Shown: positions 35,179 to 45,495, numbered from the stretch's first letter. The stretch: 64,000 nucleotides of DNA from Seonamhaeicola sp. S2-3 (GCF_001971785.1 NZ_CP019389.1:879001-943000), one strand, 5' to 3'. Program-made: numbers and translations. The notes: generated by a model not told the origin, from the sequence alone.

Positions 35179-35258
35179 GCGTTAGGGATAGAAGCGGCAT
35201 CCTTTTTTGAGGTACGAGAAAAAGATATAGCGGATAGCCCGACCCGATAGGGTAACGC
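35179..35258 (+). ncRNA. Structured intergenic element of about 80 nt (strand uncertain)
   Basis: GCGTTA (35179-35184) and TAACGC (35253-35258) close the unit. Inside are GGAT/ATCC around AGAAGCGGC, CTTTTT/AAAAAG around a GAGGTACGAG-type loop, and CCC GATA GGG. It contains no ORF. I recall very similar sequence (GTTAGGGATnGAAGCGGCATCC...AAGCCCGACC) in intergenic spaces of many Flavobacteriaceae, but cannot check it here; a relation to the Flavo-1 RNA class is a guess. The opposite strand would fold equally well. Confidence 0.45.
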
Positions 35259-35266
35259 CCTAAAAC

Positions 35267-35301
35267 AAAAAAGCCTATCAACAATTGTTAATAGGCTTTT
35301 T
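35267..35301. terminator. Strong bidirectional terminator beyond secDF
   Basis: AAAAAGCCTATCAACAATTG and its complement form a near-perfect stem ending in T runs on both strands, 18 bases from the secDF stop. It separates secDF from the cassette region. Confidence 0.85.
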
Positions 35302-35319
35302 AAATTGAGTTAGTTTAAT

Positions 35320-38300
35320 TTACTCTTTGTTTTCATCTTTTTTGTCTAATCTCTGTACGGAATCATACATTATTGGTGTTGCTATAAATAATGATGAATA
35401 GGTACCTACTATTACACCTACTATTAAGGCAAACATGAAACCTCTAATGGAATCGCCTCCAAAAACAAAAATAGCTAATAACACTACTAAAGTTGTTAAA
35501 GAGGTATTTAATGTTCTACTTAAAGTACTGCTTAACGACAAGTTTACTACACGGTTAAAGTCCCAACTTGTGTGTTCATTAAAGAACTCACGAATTCTAT
35601 CAAATACAACCACGGTGTCATTTAATGAGTAACCTATTACCGTTAATATGGCTGCAATAAACGCTTGGTTTATTTCCATATTAAATGGCATAAATTTATA
35701 GGTTAATGAGAATATACCTAATACTATTAATACATCATGGAATACCGCTATTACGGCTCCTAGAGAGTATTGCCAACGCTTAAAGCGGAATAATATATAA
35801 AGGAACACAACTATTAATGACCCTAATACAGCCCAAACAGATGCTTGCTTAATATCATCGGCAATGGTTGGACTTACTTTATCTGATTGTAATAAACCTA
35901 CTTGTTTGTTTTCGTTGGTTAAATCTATAAATTGTTCATAGTTATAGCCTTCTAAATAAGGTTGTAAACCAGTGAATAATTTATGTCTTAACTCTTCATC
36001 AACTTCGGCACCACTTTCGTTCACTTTATATTTAGTAGTGATTTTTAATTGGTTTTCAGACCCGAAGGTTTTTGCTTCTGCGCTTCCAAAAATTTCTGGT
36101 TGCGATAATGCTTCTGTAATTTCACTAGAGCTAACATTGTTTGCAAAACGTACTAAATAAGTTCTACCTCCAACAAAATCTACACCTTGATCTAAACCAT
36201 TTGTAAATAAAGAACCTAAGCTTATTGCAATAAGAATTCCTGAAGTAATAAAAGCAACTTTACGTTTCTTTAAGAATTCTATATTAATATTTCTGAAAAG
36301 ATTTTTAGTAATTGTTGTTGCGAAAGTTAACTTACCACCTCTATTTACGTACCAATCTATTAACAATCTTGTAATGAAAATAGCTGTAAATAGTGATGTA
36401 CCAATACCTATTATTAATGTAGTAGCAAATCCTTTAATTGGACCTGTACCAAAAATAAATAATATTAAAGCTGTTAAACCTGTAGTGATATTGGCATCTA
36501 GAATAGAAGATAATGCATTACCAAATCCGTCTGTTATAGATTCTTTTAAACCTTTACCTTTTGTAATTTCTTCTCTAATACGCTCATAAATAAGTACGTT
36601 TGCATCAACCGACATACCAATAGTTAACACAATACCTGCAATACCTGGTAAGGTAAGTACAGCGCCTAACCCAGATAAAATACCAAAAATTAACAGGATA
36701 TTGAACGCCATAGCAATATCTGCAAATCCACCTGCTTTTCCGTAGTAAAAAACCATCCATAGTAATACTACTATTAAAGCAATAATGAATGACATAGTAC
36801 CGCTATCTATAGCTTCTTGACCTAATGAAGGTCCTACTACTTCACTTGAAATAATATCGGCTGAAGCAGGTAATTTACCAGCACGTAATACGTTGGCTAA
36901 ATCTTCGGCTTCACTTAATGTAAAATCTCCTGAAATTGATGAGTTACCTCCTGCAATTGGCCCAGTAGTTACACCTGGAGCAGAATACACAATATCATCT
37001 AAAACAATAGCTATTTGGCTTTGTTTATTATAAGCCTCTCCTGTCATTTGTTCCCAGATTTTAGCACCTTTGCTATTCATTTGCATTGATACTTCTGGTT
37101 TACCTGTAAGTCCGAAATTAACACGAGCATCTGTAACTACAGCTCCACTTAATTGAGGTACATTTTCTCTGTTTCCTACTAAAGCATATAAACCTACTAT
37201 CTCAGAGTTTTTACTTGGTTTTCCAAAAGCAAACTTAGTATAACGTTGTTCTGCAGGTAATAAAGCTCTAACTTCTTTCTTATTTAAATACTCTAAGATT
37301 AGCTCTTTGTCTTTAATATCAAATTGAGCAATTACTGGTCCTCCTTGGTAACCTGGTCCTTTTATTAAATCTAATAATGGGTTTGCTGCACTTTTAACTT
37401 CAGTAGAATCTGTAGTAGCTTCACCTAAAAGATCATCAATAGCATCTTGTTGTGTAGCATCTTCAGAATCATTTCCTTTTGCTTCATCTGCTTCTGTTTT
37501 AGCCTCTTCAACTAGTGGTTTTAACACCTCATTTGCTTGCGCTAAAAACTGGTAAAATTGTTCTCCTTTATAGGCATCCCAGAATTGTAATTGCGCCATG
37601 GTAGTAAAGTTACGCTCTGCTCTTTCAATGTCTTTTACACCTGGTAACTCAATTAAAATTCTACCTGAATTTCCTAAACGTTGAATGGTAGGTGATGTAA
37701 CCCCTAAACCATCAATACGTTTACGTAATACTTCAAATGCAGATACTACAGACTCATCAATTTTTGTTGAGATTACTTTTTTAACCTCTTCGTCTGTCAT
37801 GCTTCCATCAATTTCACCATCTAAATCTTTGGTGTAAAATATATCTGGAGAAGCTAATTTAGTATCGCCTTTAATTTTATCGAATTCAATAAAGAAATCT
37901 TCAAGAAAAGTATTTTGACTGTTTTTTTGAACTTCAGATGCGTTTTCTAAAGCTGTATTAAAAACAGGGTCTGTAGTGTTATTTGCTAATCCTTTTAAAA
38001 TATCTTTTACAGATACCTGAAGAATTACGTTAATACCACCTTTTAAATCTAAACCAAGATTCATGGCTTTAGATTTTACTTCATTGTATGTATATTTTGC
38101 TATACCAATATTAAACACGGTATCTGTAGCAATAGACTCTAAGTAGTTTGCTTCTTCTTGACTTCTTAAAGCACGGTAATCTGGCTCTGTCTCAGGAATT
38201 TTTTCTATAGCTAGCTCTTCGGCATTTTTTTCAATTTGATTTGCTTTAAACGTAAACGATAACTGGTAAACACTTACCAACCCGAATAATAAAGCAAACA

Positions 38301-38325
38301 ATTTAACTAATCCTTTGTTTTGCAT
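35320..38325 (-). CDS. secDF: Protein translocase subunit SecDF (fused)
   Basis: The 1001 residues comprise a SecD half (about 1-640), with GLDLKGGINVILQV near the start, a periplasmic domain with an acidic insertion at about 275-315, and the transmembrane block ending with ANITTGLTALILFIFGTGPIKGFATTLIIGIGTSLFTAIFITR. A SecF half (about 655-1001) follows: GLDQGVDFVGGRTYLVRF, GYSLNDTVVVFDRIRE and the RNLNTSLTTLVVLLAIFVFGG-type end. Each half has six membrane spans. It uses the proton gradient to pull exported proteins through SecYEG. Fusion of D and F is the norm in this group. Confidence 0.96.
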   Translation of the reverse strand: MQNKGLVKLFALLFGLVSVYQLSFTFKANQIEKNAEELAIEKIPETEPDYRALRSQEEANYLESIATDTVFNIGIAKYTYNEVKSKAMNLGLDLKGGINVILQVSVKDILKGLANNTTDPVFNTALENASEVQKNSQNTFLEDFFIEFDKIKGDTKLASPDIFYTKDLDGEIDGSMTDEEVKKVISTKIDESVVSAFEVLRKRIDGLGVTSPTIQRLGNSGRILIELPGVKDIERAERNFTTMAQLQFWDAYKGEQFYQFLAQANEVLKPLVEEAKTEADEAKGNDSEDATQQDAIDDLLGEATTDSTEVKSAANPLLDLIKGPGYQGGPVIAQFDIKDKELILEYLNKKEVRALLPAEQRYTKFAFGKPSKNSEIVGLYALVGNRENVPQLSGAVVTDARVNFGLTGKPEVSMQMNSKGAKIWEQMTGEAYNKQSQIAIVLDDIVYSAPGVTTGPIAGGNSSISGDFTLSEAEDLANVLRAGKLPASADIISSEVVGPSLGQEAIDSGTMSFIIALIVVLLWMVFYYGKAGGFADIAMAFNILLIFGILSGLGAVLTLPGIAGIVLTIGMSVDANVLIYERIREEITKGKGLKESITDGFGNALSSILDANITTGLTALILFIFGTGPIKGFATTLIIGIGTSLFTAIFITRLLIDWYVNRGGKLTFATTITKNLFRNINIEFLKKRKVAFITSGILIAISLGSLFTNGLDQGVDFVGGRTYLVRFANNVSSSEITEALSQPEIFGSAEAKTFGSENQLKITTKYKVNESGAEVDEELRHKLFTGLQPYLEGYNYEQFIDLTNENKQVGLLQSDKVSPTIADDIKQASVWAVLGSLIVVFLYILFRFKRWQYSLGAVIAVFHDVLIVLGIFSLTYKFMPFNMEINQAFIAAILTVIGYSLNDTVVVFDRIREFFNEHTSWDFNRVVNLSLSSTLSRTLNTSLTTLVVLLAIFVFGGDSIRGFMFALIVGVIVGTYSSLFIATPIMYDSVQRLDKKDENKE

Positions 38326-38362
38326 TCTTATGTTATTTTTTGGTCAAATTTTTAAAAACGAG

Positions 38363-38393
38363 CAAATGTATGATTTACTGTAAGATTTGACAA
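38363..38393 (-). promoter_or_regulatory. Promoter of secDF
   Basis: On the minus strand TACATTTG (38370-38363) matches the -7 element and TTG (38393-38391) the -33 element, with 20 bases between. About 30 bases of leader separate it from the ATG. Confidence 0.6.
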
Positions 38394-38494
38394 TTATTTT
38401 TTGTTTATAATTGATTCTTAAGGTTTTTATTAACAAACCTCTTTTATTCTTTAAATAGTTTGAGATAAGGGAAAAACCACTAATTGAGGAAATT

Positions 38495-39106
38495 TTAACA
38501 CAAAGGTCCTGCTCTTACTTCTGGTTTTTTATTTGAAGTGTCATCTAATGCAATGGCTATATTGCTATTTATTTTGTAGGCTACTTTTATAGAACAATTT
38601 AGTTCACTAACAAAGTCTTTTTGGAACGGACTATATAGATTAGGTTTTGTAAACCGGTCATAATCATGTTTTATTTCTAAAACACATTTGCCATTTAAGC
38701 TTGATGATTCCTGACTTGTTTTTATTTCATAAACATCAAGATTATAATCTTTTAGTTTATTTTTTGAAGGTTGTGAATCTTTTTCACCTTGATTATTAGA
38801 TGCATAACCAAATAGCCAATAGTTATCTTTTGAAAGTAATTTTTTAACATTGGTTACATTAACCTTGCTGTAATAAGAAATTTTTAAAGTGCCGTTTTTT
38901 TCTTTTAAAACTTTAATATTAACAGCACCAACTTCTTGTAATTGTTCTTTAACATTTGCTATGGCAGTTTGAACGTCTTCTGAAGTAACATTAGCATCAA
39001 CAAAGTCCATTACAATTTCCTGATTGGGTACAGAAACTTGTTTTTGGCAAACTCCAAGAAGGGTTAATGCAATTATTAATGTACTAAAGTACCATTTTGC
39101 GTTCAT
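38495..39106 (-). CDS. Hypothetical lipoprotein upstream of secDF
   Basis: The 203 residues comprise a signal peptide with a lipobox-like LLGVC (Cys at about 20), then EIVMDFVDANVTSEDVQTAIANVKEQLQEVGAVNIKVL, which loosely resembles the periplasmic alpha/beta head of SecD. This resemblance is an impression, not a demonstrated homology. It lies between mdh and secDF in the same direction with its own promoter. No function can be assigned. Confidence 0.7.
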   Translation of the reverse strand: MNAKWYFSTLIIALTLLGVCQKQVSVPNQEIVMDFVDANVTSEDVQTAIANVKEQLQEVGAVNIKVLKEKNGTLKISYYSKVNVTNVKKLLSKDNYWLFGYASNNQGEKDSQPSKNKLKDYNLDVYEIKTSQESSSLNGKCVLEIKHDYDRFTKPNLYSPFQKDFVSELNCSIKVAYKINSNIAIALDDTSNKKPEVRAGPLC

Positions 39107-39110
39107 GCGC

Positions 39111-39118
39111 CAAATATA
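39111..39118 (-). promoter_or_regulatory. -7 element immediately before the small lipoprotein gene
   Basis: TATATTTG on the minus strand ends 4 bases before the ATG at 39106. Transcription would begin at or within a few bases of the start codon, so the mRNA may be leaderless. Confidence 0.5.
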
Positions 39119-39124
39119 AAAAAA

Positions 39125-39150
39125 TAAAGACTGTATTGCTACAGTCTTTA
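39125..39150 (-). terminator. Terminator of mdh
   Basis: TAAAGACTGTA (39125-39135) pairs fully with TACAGTCTTTA (39140-39150) around a 4-base loop, with an A-rich plus strand (T run on the minus strand) beyond it. Confidence 0.8.
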
Positions 39151-39179
39151 TATAAATATCTATTTTAAGGTTTTGATTA

Positions 39180-40106
39180 CTAAACGTCTAATAATCCGTT
39201 AGTTTTTCTAACACCTTCAGCACTTTTTTGCATGTGTTCTTTTTCGGCATCACTTAAAGGTATATCTACTATTTTTTCTATACCGTTTTTACCTAAAACA
39301 ACAGGTACACCTATACAAATATCGGTTAAACCATACTCACCATCTAATAATGTAGAACATGGGAATATTTTCTTTTGGTCGCAAGCAATAGCTTGAACTA
39401 AAGCACTTACAGCAGCTCCTGGAGCATACCACGCAGATGTTCCTAATAATTTAGTTAGTGTAGCTCCACCAACTTTAGTATCGGCAGCAACTTGTTCTAA
39501 TCTTTCTTCACTTAAAAACTCAGAAACTTTTATACTATTTCTAGTTGCATGACTTGTTAATGGCACCATACCTGTATCACTATGTCCGCCAATCACCATA
39601 CCATCAATATCTGAAATTGGAGCTTCTAAAGCTTCAGCTAATCTGTATTTAAAACGAGCAGAATCTAAAGCGCCACCCATACCAATAATTTTGTTTTTTG
39701 GTAAGTTAGTAGATTGGTGTACTAAGTACGTCATGGTGTCCATTGGGTTACTAACCACAATGATAATGGTATTTGGTGAGTGCTCAATTAAACTTGACGA
39801 TACTGTTTTAACAATTCCTGCATTAATACCAATTAACTCCTCACGAGTCATACCTGGTTTACGAGGAATTCCAGAGGTAATTACACAAATATCACTACCT
39901 GCAGTTTTACTATAATCGTTTGTAATACCAGTTATTTTGGTATCAAAACCGTTTAATGATGCTGTTTGCATTAAATCCATTGCTTTACCTTCAGCATAGC
40001 CTTCTTTAATGTCTAACAAAACTACTTCTGAAGCAAAATTTTTAATAGCAATATACTCAGCACAACTTGCACCTACTGCTCCTGCTCCTACAACTGTTAC
40101 TTTCAT
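39180..40106 (-). CDS. mdh: Malate dehydrogenase
   Basis: The 308 residues contain VTVVGAGAVGASCAEYIA (NAD-binding loop), SGIPRKPGMTREELIGINAGIV with the substrate-binding Arg, VVSNPMDTMTYLVHQ and MVIGGHSDTGMVPL with the catalytic His. It is the lactate-dehydrogenase-like bacterial MDH type. It oxidises malate to oxaloacetate in the TCA cycle. It is transcribed singly. Confidence 0.96.
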   Translation of the reverse strand: MKVTVVGAGAVGASCAEYIAIKNFASEVVLLDIKEGYAEGKAMDLMQTASLNGFDTKITGITNDYSKTAGSDICVITSGIPRKPGMTREELIGINAGIVKTVSSSLIEHSPNTIIIVVSNPMDTMTYLVHQSTNLPKNKIIGMGGALDSARFKYRLAEALEAPISDIDGMVIGGHSDTGMVPLTSHATRNSIKVSEFLSEERLEQVAADTKVGGATLTKLLGTSAWYAPGAAVSALVQAIACDQKKIFPCSTLLDGEYGLTDICIGVPVVLGKNGIEKIVDIPLSDAEKEHMQKSAEGVRKTNGLLDV

Positions 40107-40253
40107 GTTTTTATTGTTTATTTTTATATAATTTAGAATAATTTAATAGTCCTTCTTTTTGGTTCACTCATTGTGATACAAAATTCACCATTTAAAAAGT
40201 AATAATTTATGACCAAAGTCATGCAAAATTAAGAATTAAAATGCTCTAAATAA

Positions 40254-40284
40254 AAAAAGTACAGGATAAAATCCTGTACTTTTT
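40254..40284 (-). terminator. Terminator of the DUF6588 gene
   Basis: AAAAAGTACAGGAT (40254-40267) pairs fully with ATCCTGTACTTTTT (40271-40284) around AAA. It lies 75 bases past the stop of the gene at 40359, and could also shield mdh. Confidence 0.82.
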
Positions 40285-40358
40285 AAAACAAAAAATTAAA
40301 TATAAACTAACTAAAATTAAAACATCGTTTTTTGTAAATTCTTTATTATAAGAGGATT

Positions 40359-41393
40359 TTATCTGAATCCAAAATTGATTCCAACTGAAAAGGCATTAAA
40401 GTCTGATAGATGGTATTCTGCATTCAATCTAAAAAATCCTAATTTAAGTTTAGTACCAATGGTTCCTCTTACTGAAGATACTTCACTAGAGACTGAAAAT
40501 GGATCCTCAATAGTTTCAGAGAAAAATGGTCCACTTTGCACTGTGTAAGTACCTAATAAATCAGATTCTGATTTTCCTTTAATATACCCTAAACCACCAT
40601 AAAAGTTAATTACTGGCAATTTGGTTGAGGCAATTAATTGAAATAGCCATGTGCTTGTATCATTTTCTAAACGTTGGTTTTCTCCATCAATATTTGAAGA
40701 CTCAGTTAAATTGTAAGTACCGTTTAAGTTTGTGTAAGCCACCAAACCAGATATAGCAACAGGCAACAGTTTATCTGCTGGCAACCATTTTGTAAATTCT
40801 ACCTGTAAACCAGCACCGTACATACCTAACTCTACATCATCTGTTTCAATTTTAGGAACAAATCGTGCTTTTAATTCAATACCTTTACTTAAGCCTAAAG
40901 CGCCTTGTAAAAATGCTGTTGGCAGTAAATTTGCCGTAGAAGAACCTATACCACTTGGCAGTGTAATTGTTTCTTGTTGTTCTCCTAAAACATCATCTTC
41001 ATAGGTTATAATAACATCTACATCAGAGTCATTTTCACCCAAAGCAGTTGCTACATTTTTAGTTGCAGCTAGGTCTGCAAATTCTACTGTAAAATCTTGA
41101 TCTGGGTTGCTGTTATAATCAGAAATATTCATTAAAAATGATTTATTTTCATTATTAACTATAGCGGCATTTGCAATGATAGAAATTTCAAAACCACCAA
41201 GCGGTTTCGCATCGGCGGTATTAAACCAGTTAGCATTCATACTATGCATAAGCCCGTTAGTTGCTGGTTTTAAATAATCATTGGCAAATAATTCTGCATT
41301 GTCTACACCTGCAGCTAGTAAAGCATCTATATCTTGTGCTTTTGATGTTAGTGTTATAAAACACAGTAACATTAGTAGAAGTATCTTTTTCAT
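40359..41393 (-). CDS. DUF6588 outer membrane-like protein
   Basis: The 344 residues run from MKKILLLMLLCFITLTSKAQ, a clear signal peptide. A longer frame from 41462 exists, but the ATG at 41393 gives the right N terminus and sits next to a good promoter. The pattern DIDALLAAGVDNAELFANDYLKPATNGLMHSMNANWFNTAD is typical of DUF6588. The rest has alternating hydrophobic residues and ends SVGINFGFR with an aromatic near the end, as in small beta barrels. Function unknown. Confidence 0.82.
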   Translation of the reverse strand: MKKILLLMLLCFITLTSKAQDIDALLAAGVDNAELFANDYLKPATNGLMHSMNANWFNTADAKPLGGFEISIIANAAIVNNENKSFLMNISDYNSNPDQDFTVEFADLAATKNVATALGENDSDVDVIITYEDDVLGEQQETITLPSGIGSSTANLLPTAFLQGALGLSKGIELKARFVPKIETDDVELGMYGAGLQVEFTKWLPADKLLPVAISGLVAYTNLNGTYNLTESSNIDGENQRLENDTSTWLFQLIASTKLPVINFYGGLGYIKGKSESDLLGTYTVQSGPFFSETIEDPFSVSSEVSSVRGTIGTKLKLGFFRLNAEYHLSDFNAFSVGINFGFR

Positions 41394-41803
41394 TTTTTTT
41401 GATTTACAATTAGATTTGATTAAACAAACATATGGAAAAATCTGCAAAAAACAACATTTCATCGATTAAAAATTACTTTTTAACGATTTTATAATATAAA
41501 AAAAACAGATGGAAATTTAACTAAAAGCATCGTTTTTGGTATTGTACCTAACTAGTCTTACTATAATAAAATTAAAGTCTTTTATGTTAACCTTATAGCT
41601 TCTTTAATTTATTAACGCTTTCTTAAATTTAAAAATATCACAACGTTGATAAAAACTTTTACTTATTACAGAATAAAAACAAGTGCTTTTAAAACAAGGT
41701 TTGTGAGCGTACACGCAAAATTGTAAATTTACCCCGATTAAATCTGGCAAAACGTTACTTTTAAGTGTTTTTGTAGTTTAATTTCCTTTAAATTTTTAAA
41801 TAA
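41394..41803. other. 410-base divergent intergenic region
   Basis: It holds the DUF6588 promoter and, on the other side, the unresolved promoter of the LacI-type gene. Short palindromes include CAACGTTG near 41643 and GTAAATTTAC near 41729, either of which could be an operator for the regulator. No ORF or RNA is recognisable. Confidence 0.4.
41425..41454 (-). promoter_or_regulatory. Promoter of the DUF6588 gene
   Basis: On the minus strand TATGTTTG (41432-41425) matches the -7 element and TTG (41454-41452) the -33 element, 19 bases apart. It supports the downstream ATG at 41393 as start. Confidence 0.6.
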
Positions 41804-42841
41804 TTGACAACTATAAAAGACATAGCAAAAAAAGCCAATGTTTCAACAGGTACTGTTGATAGAGTTATACATAACAGACCTGGTGTTTCTGAAAAAACAA
41901 AAGCCCATGTTCAAAAAATTATTAGAGAGCATAATTTTCAAATTAATACTATTGCCAGTACATTAGCACTTAACAAAAGCTATAAAATTGGGGTATTAAT
42001 TCCTGAAGCAGGAACCGAAAATGAATTTTGGTCTGAACCTAAAAAAGGTATAGAAAACGCTATTGAAGAAATAAAAAACTTTAAAATTTCTGCTACATTT
42101 TTTATGTTCAATCAATTTGACTCTAGTTCTTATCAAGATGCTTTTTTAAATTTAATTGAAGGTAATTTTGATGCTGTTTTAATAGCTCCTGTTTTTCATA
42201 AAGAAACCGAAAAACTCATAAATCAACTAGATAAGAAACAAATCCCTTATGTATTTATTAATACTGAAATAAAGGGTTTTAATGCACTTTCATTTATTGG
42301 TCAAGACTCATATAAAAGTGGTTATTTAGCAGCTAAACTCATGAGTGTAATGGTACCCAATAATGCACAAATTTTGATTCCTGTTTTCAGATTAAATAAA
42401 GGTAACTATTCATCAATAAATAATAGAATTACCGGGTTTAAAACTTTTTTTAAAGAAAAATATGCTTCTGTAAAAATTAAGGATTTAGCAATTCCTTATT
42501 TTAAAAGTATAGACGCAATTAATAGTAGCTTAAATGATGTTTTAAAAGATGATATTATTGATGGCATTTTTGTACCCTCTAGTAGCTCTTTTTTAATTGC
42601 TGAATATTTAGAAAATTCTCAACTTAACAATATTAGGTTGGTAGGATATGATACTAATAAAAAGAATATTGAGTTTTTAAAGAATGATACTATAGACTTT
42701 TTAATTTGTCAGAACCCATATAATCAAGGTTATAAAGGCATTAAATTACTAAGTGATTATTTAGTAATGAATAAAACTCCTAAGCCTATTTATCCCTCGC
42801 CTATGACTGTTGTAACTAAAGAAAACGTTGATTCTATTTAG
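41804..42841 (+). CDS. LacI-family transcriptional regulator
   Basis: The 345 residues comprise an N-terminal LacI helix-turn-helix (TIKDIAKKANVSTGTVDRVIHNRPGVSEKTKAHV) and a periplasmic-binding-protein-like sensor (YKIGVLIPEAGTENEFWSEPKKGIENAIEEI ... GFNALSFIGQDSYKSGYLAAKLM). TTG at 41804 is the start, because TAA precedes it in frame and the motif begins at once. The hinge lacks the usual YxPN, reading FQINTIAS instead. The effector is probably a sugar. No sugar utilisation genes adjoin it, so the target is elsewhere or autoregulated. Confidence 0.9.
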   Translation: MTTIKDIAKKANVSTGTVDRVIHNRPGVSEKTKAHVQKIIREHNFQINTIASTLALNKSYKIGVLIPEAGTENEFWSEPKKGIENAIEEIKNFKISATFFMFNQFDSSSYQDAFLNLIEGNFDAVLIAPVFHKETEKLINQLDKKQIPYVFINTEIKGFNALSFIGQDSYKSGYLAAKLMSVMVPNNAQILIPVFRLNKGNYSSINNRITGFKTFFKEKYASVKIKDLAIPYFKSIDAINSSLNDVLKDDIIDGIFVPSSSSFLIAEYLENSQLNNIRLVGYDTNKKNIEFLKNDTIDFLICQNPYNQGYKGIKLLSDYLVMNKTPKPIYPSPMTVVTKENVDSI

Positions 42842-42890
42842 GCTACTATAAACCTCAAAATGTAATCCACTTTTAAAGTGCATAAAATAA

Positions 42891-42920
42891 AAAACCTCAC
42901 AGCGTTAACTATGAGGTTTT
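42891..42920. terminator. Bidirectional terminator between the LacI-type gene and gyrB
   Basis: AAAACCTCA (42891-42899) pairs with TGAGGTTTT (42912-42920); A and T runs flank it on both sides. It lies between two converging genes. Confidence 0.75.
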
Positions 42921-42940
42921 CCTGCCTTATTTAGTATGAT

Positions 42941-44896
<1,956 letters not shown>

Positions 44897-44954
44897 TTAA
44901 CTTCTAATTTCATCTCATAAAAAAATGACGCAACTGCATCATTCTCATGTATAA

Positions 44955-44962
44955 CAAATATA
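44955..44962 (-). promoter_or_regulatory. -7 promoter element of gyrB
   Basis: TATATTTG on the minus strand is a full match to TAnnTTTG and lies 73 bases upstream of the ATG, giving an untranslated leader of about 70 bases. Confidence 0.5.
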
Positions 44963-45345
44963 CAAATTATAAAAGCCGTTAAAAAGCTTTTTAGGGAGTT
45001 TATACAAAAATTATCAACAATTGTTAATTACGCAAAAATGCCTTAAATCGCCTAAAAAGTGGCTTAAAATCGATTTTAGCCTTATTTTAAGTTTTGTTAA
45101 AATTAAATTTTAAAACAATTGCTTAGAAGCTTTTATTTGAATCCAAATTCAATATTATAAATTAAATTTTCCACAAAAAAGCCTACTTCTTTATATGATT
45201 TAAATATAAACCTTCACCTTCAATTAATATATCAAATTAAACCTTTAAACGATAGACAAGTTTCAAATTAGAACCTAATTTTTTATTAATTTGATAATTC
45301 AAAAGTGATCATAAAAAAAAAGACGTGTAGTTCAATAATTCTACA
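44963..45345. other. Gene-free AT-rich stretch between the gyrB promoter and the asparagine attenuator
   Basis: About 380 bases, very AT-rich, with repeated TTTTAAAATT-like words. I see no ORF, hairpin with a T run or recognisable RNA here. It may contain the -33 regions of both flanking promoters. Confidence 0.4.
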
Positions 45346-45353
45346 TATATTTG
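45346..45353 (+). promoter_or_regulatory. -7 promoter element of the gatC-gatA-gatB/aspS operon
   Basis: TATATTTG is a full match to TAnnTTTG and ends 14 bases before the leader ORF, so the transcript would start about 8 bases before the leader ATG. The -33 region is weak. Confidence 0.55.
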
Positions 45354-45367
45354 AGCACTAAAAATTG

Positions 45368-45418
45368 ATGATGTTAAATAATAATAACAATAACAACTCT
45401 AATAATCCTAACGTATAG
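45368..45418 (+). CDS. Asn-rich attenuator leader peptide (16 codons)
   Basis: Translated from ATG at 45368, the peptide is MMLNNNNNNNSNNPNV and ends at TAG (45416-45418). Ten of its 16 codons are Asn, seven of them consecutive (45377-45397), written with both AAT and AAC so it is not a simple repeat. It lies between a promoter and a terminator hairpin, before genes for Asn-tRNA formation. The Asn codons precede and enter the first hairpin arm, and the stop lies in the second arm, as in classical amino-acid leader peptides. Which of the two adjacent ATG codons starts it cannot be decided. Confidence 0.85.
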   Translation: MMLNNNNNNNSNNPNV

Positions 45419-45478
45419 GATTAGGAAGGTTATTGTTTAAAAATATATAAAGCCTTCCTTCTACGGAAGGCTTTTTTT
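45403..45478 (+). promoter_or_regulatory. Asparagine-responsive transcription attenuator
   Basis: Three pairings exclude one another. Arm 1 TAATCCTA (45403-45410) pairs with TAGGATTA (45416-45423). Arm 2 AGGAAGG (45423-45429) pairs with arm 3 CCTTCCT (45453-45459), the antiterminator. Arm 3 AAAGCCTTCC (45449-45458) pairs with arm 4 GGAAGGCTTT (45465-45474), followed by T7, the terminator. A ribosome held at the Asn codons by lack of Asn-tRNA covers arm 1 and frees arm 2 for arm 3, so the operon is read. A ribosome reaching the stop covers arm 2 and the terminator forms. Confidence 0.82.
45449..45478 (+). terminator. Attenuator terminator before gatC
   Basis: The stem is a perfect 10-bp pairing, AAAGCCTTCC/GGAAGGCTTT, with loop TTCTAC and seven T residues (45472-45478). 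It sits 18 bases before the gatC-like start, so it must be read through for the operon to be expressed. Confidence 0.9.
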
Positions 45479-45495
45479 AATACAAAAATTAAGAG

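Larger units (their letters stand above)
34905..35319. other. 415-base gene-free stretch between the cassette ORF and secDF
   Basis: It holds the attC-like hairpin (to 35008), about 170 bases of AT-rich sequence in which I see no feature, the 80-nt structured element and the terminator. No ORF of useful length or recognisable content is present. Confidence 0.6.

Noticed and set aside
40359-41462. Longer start at 41462 for the DUF6588 protein
   Set aside because: The extra 23 residues lack a signal peptide, lie across a good promoter, and precede a perfect signal peptide that begins at the ATG at 41393.
45368-45418. The Asn codons as a meaningless AAT/AAC microsatellite
   Set aside because: AAT and AAC alternate irregularly, the frame opens with ATG and closes with TAG in the right hairpin arm, and exclusive stems with a terminator and Asn-related genes follow. 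Chance is a poor explanation.
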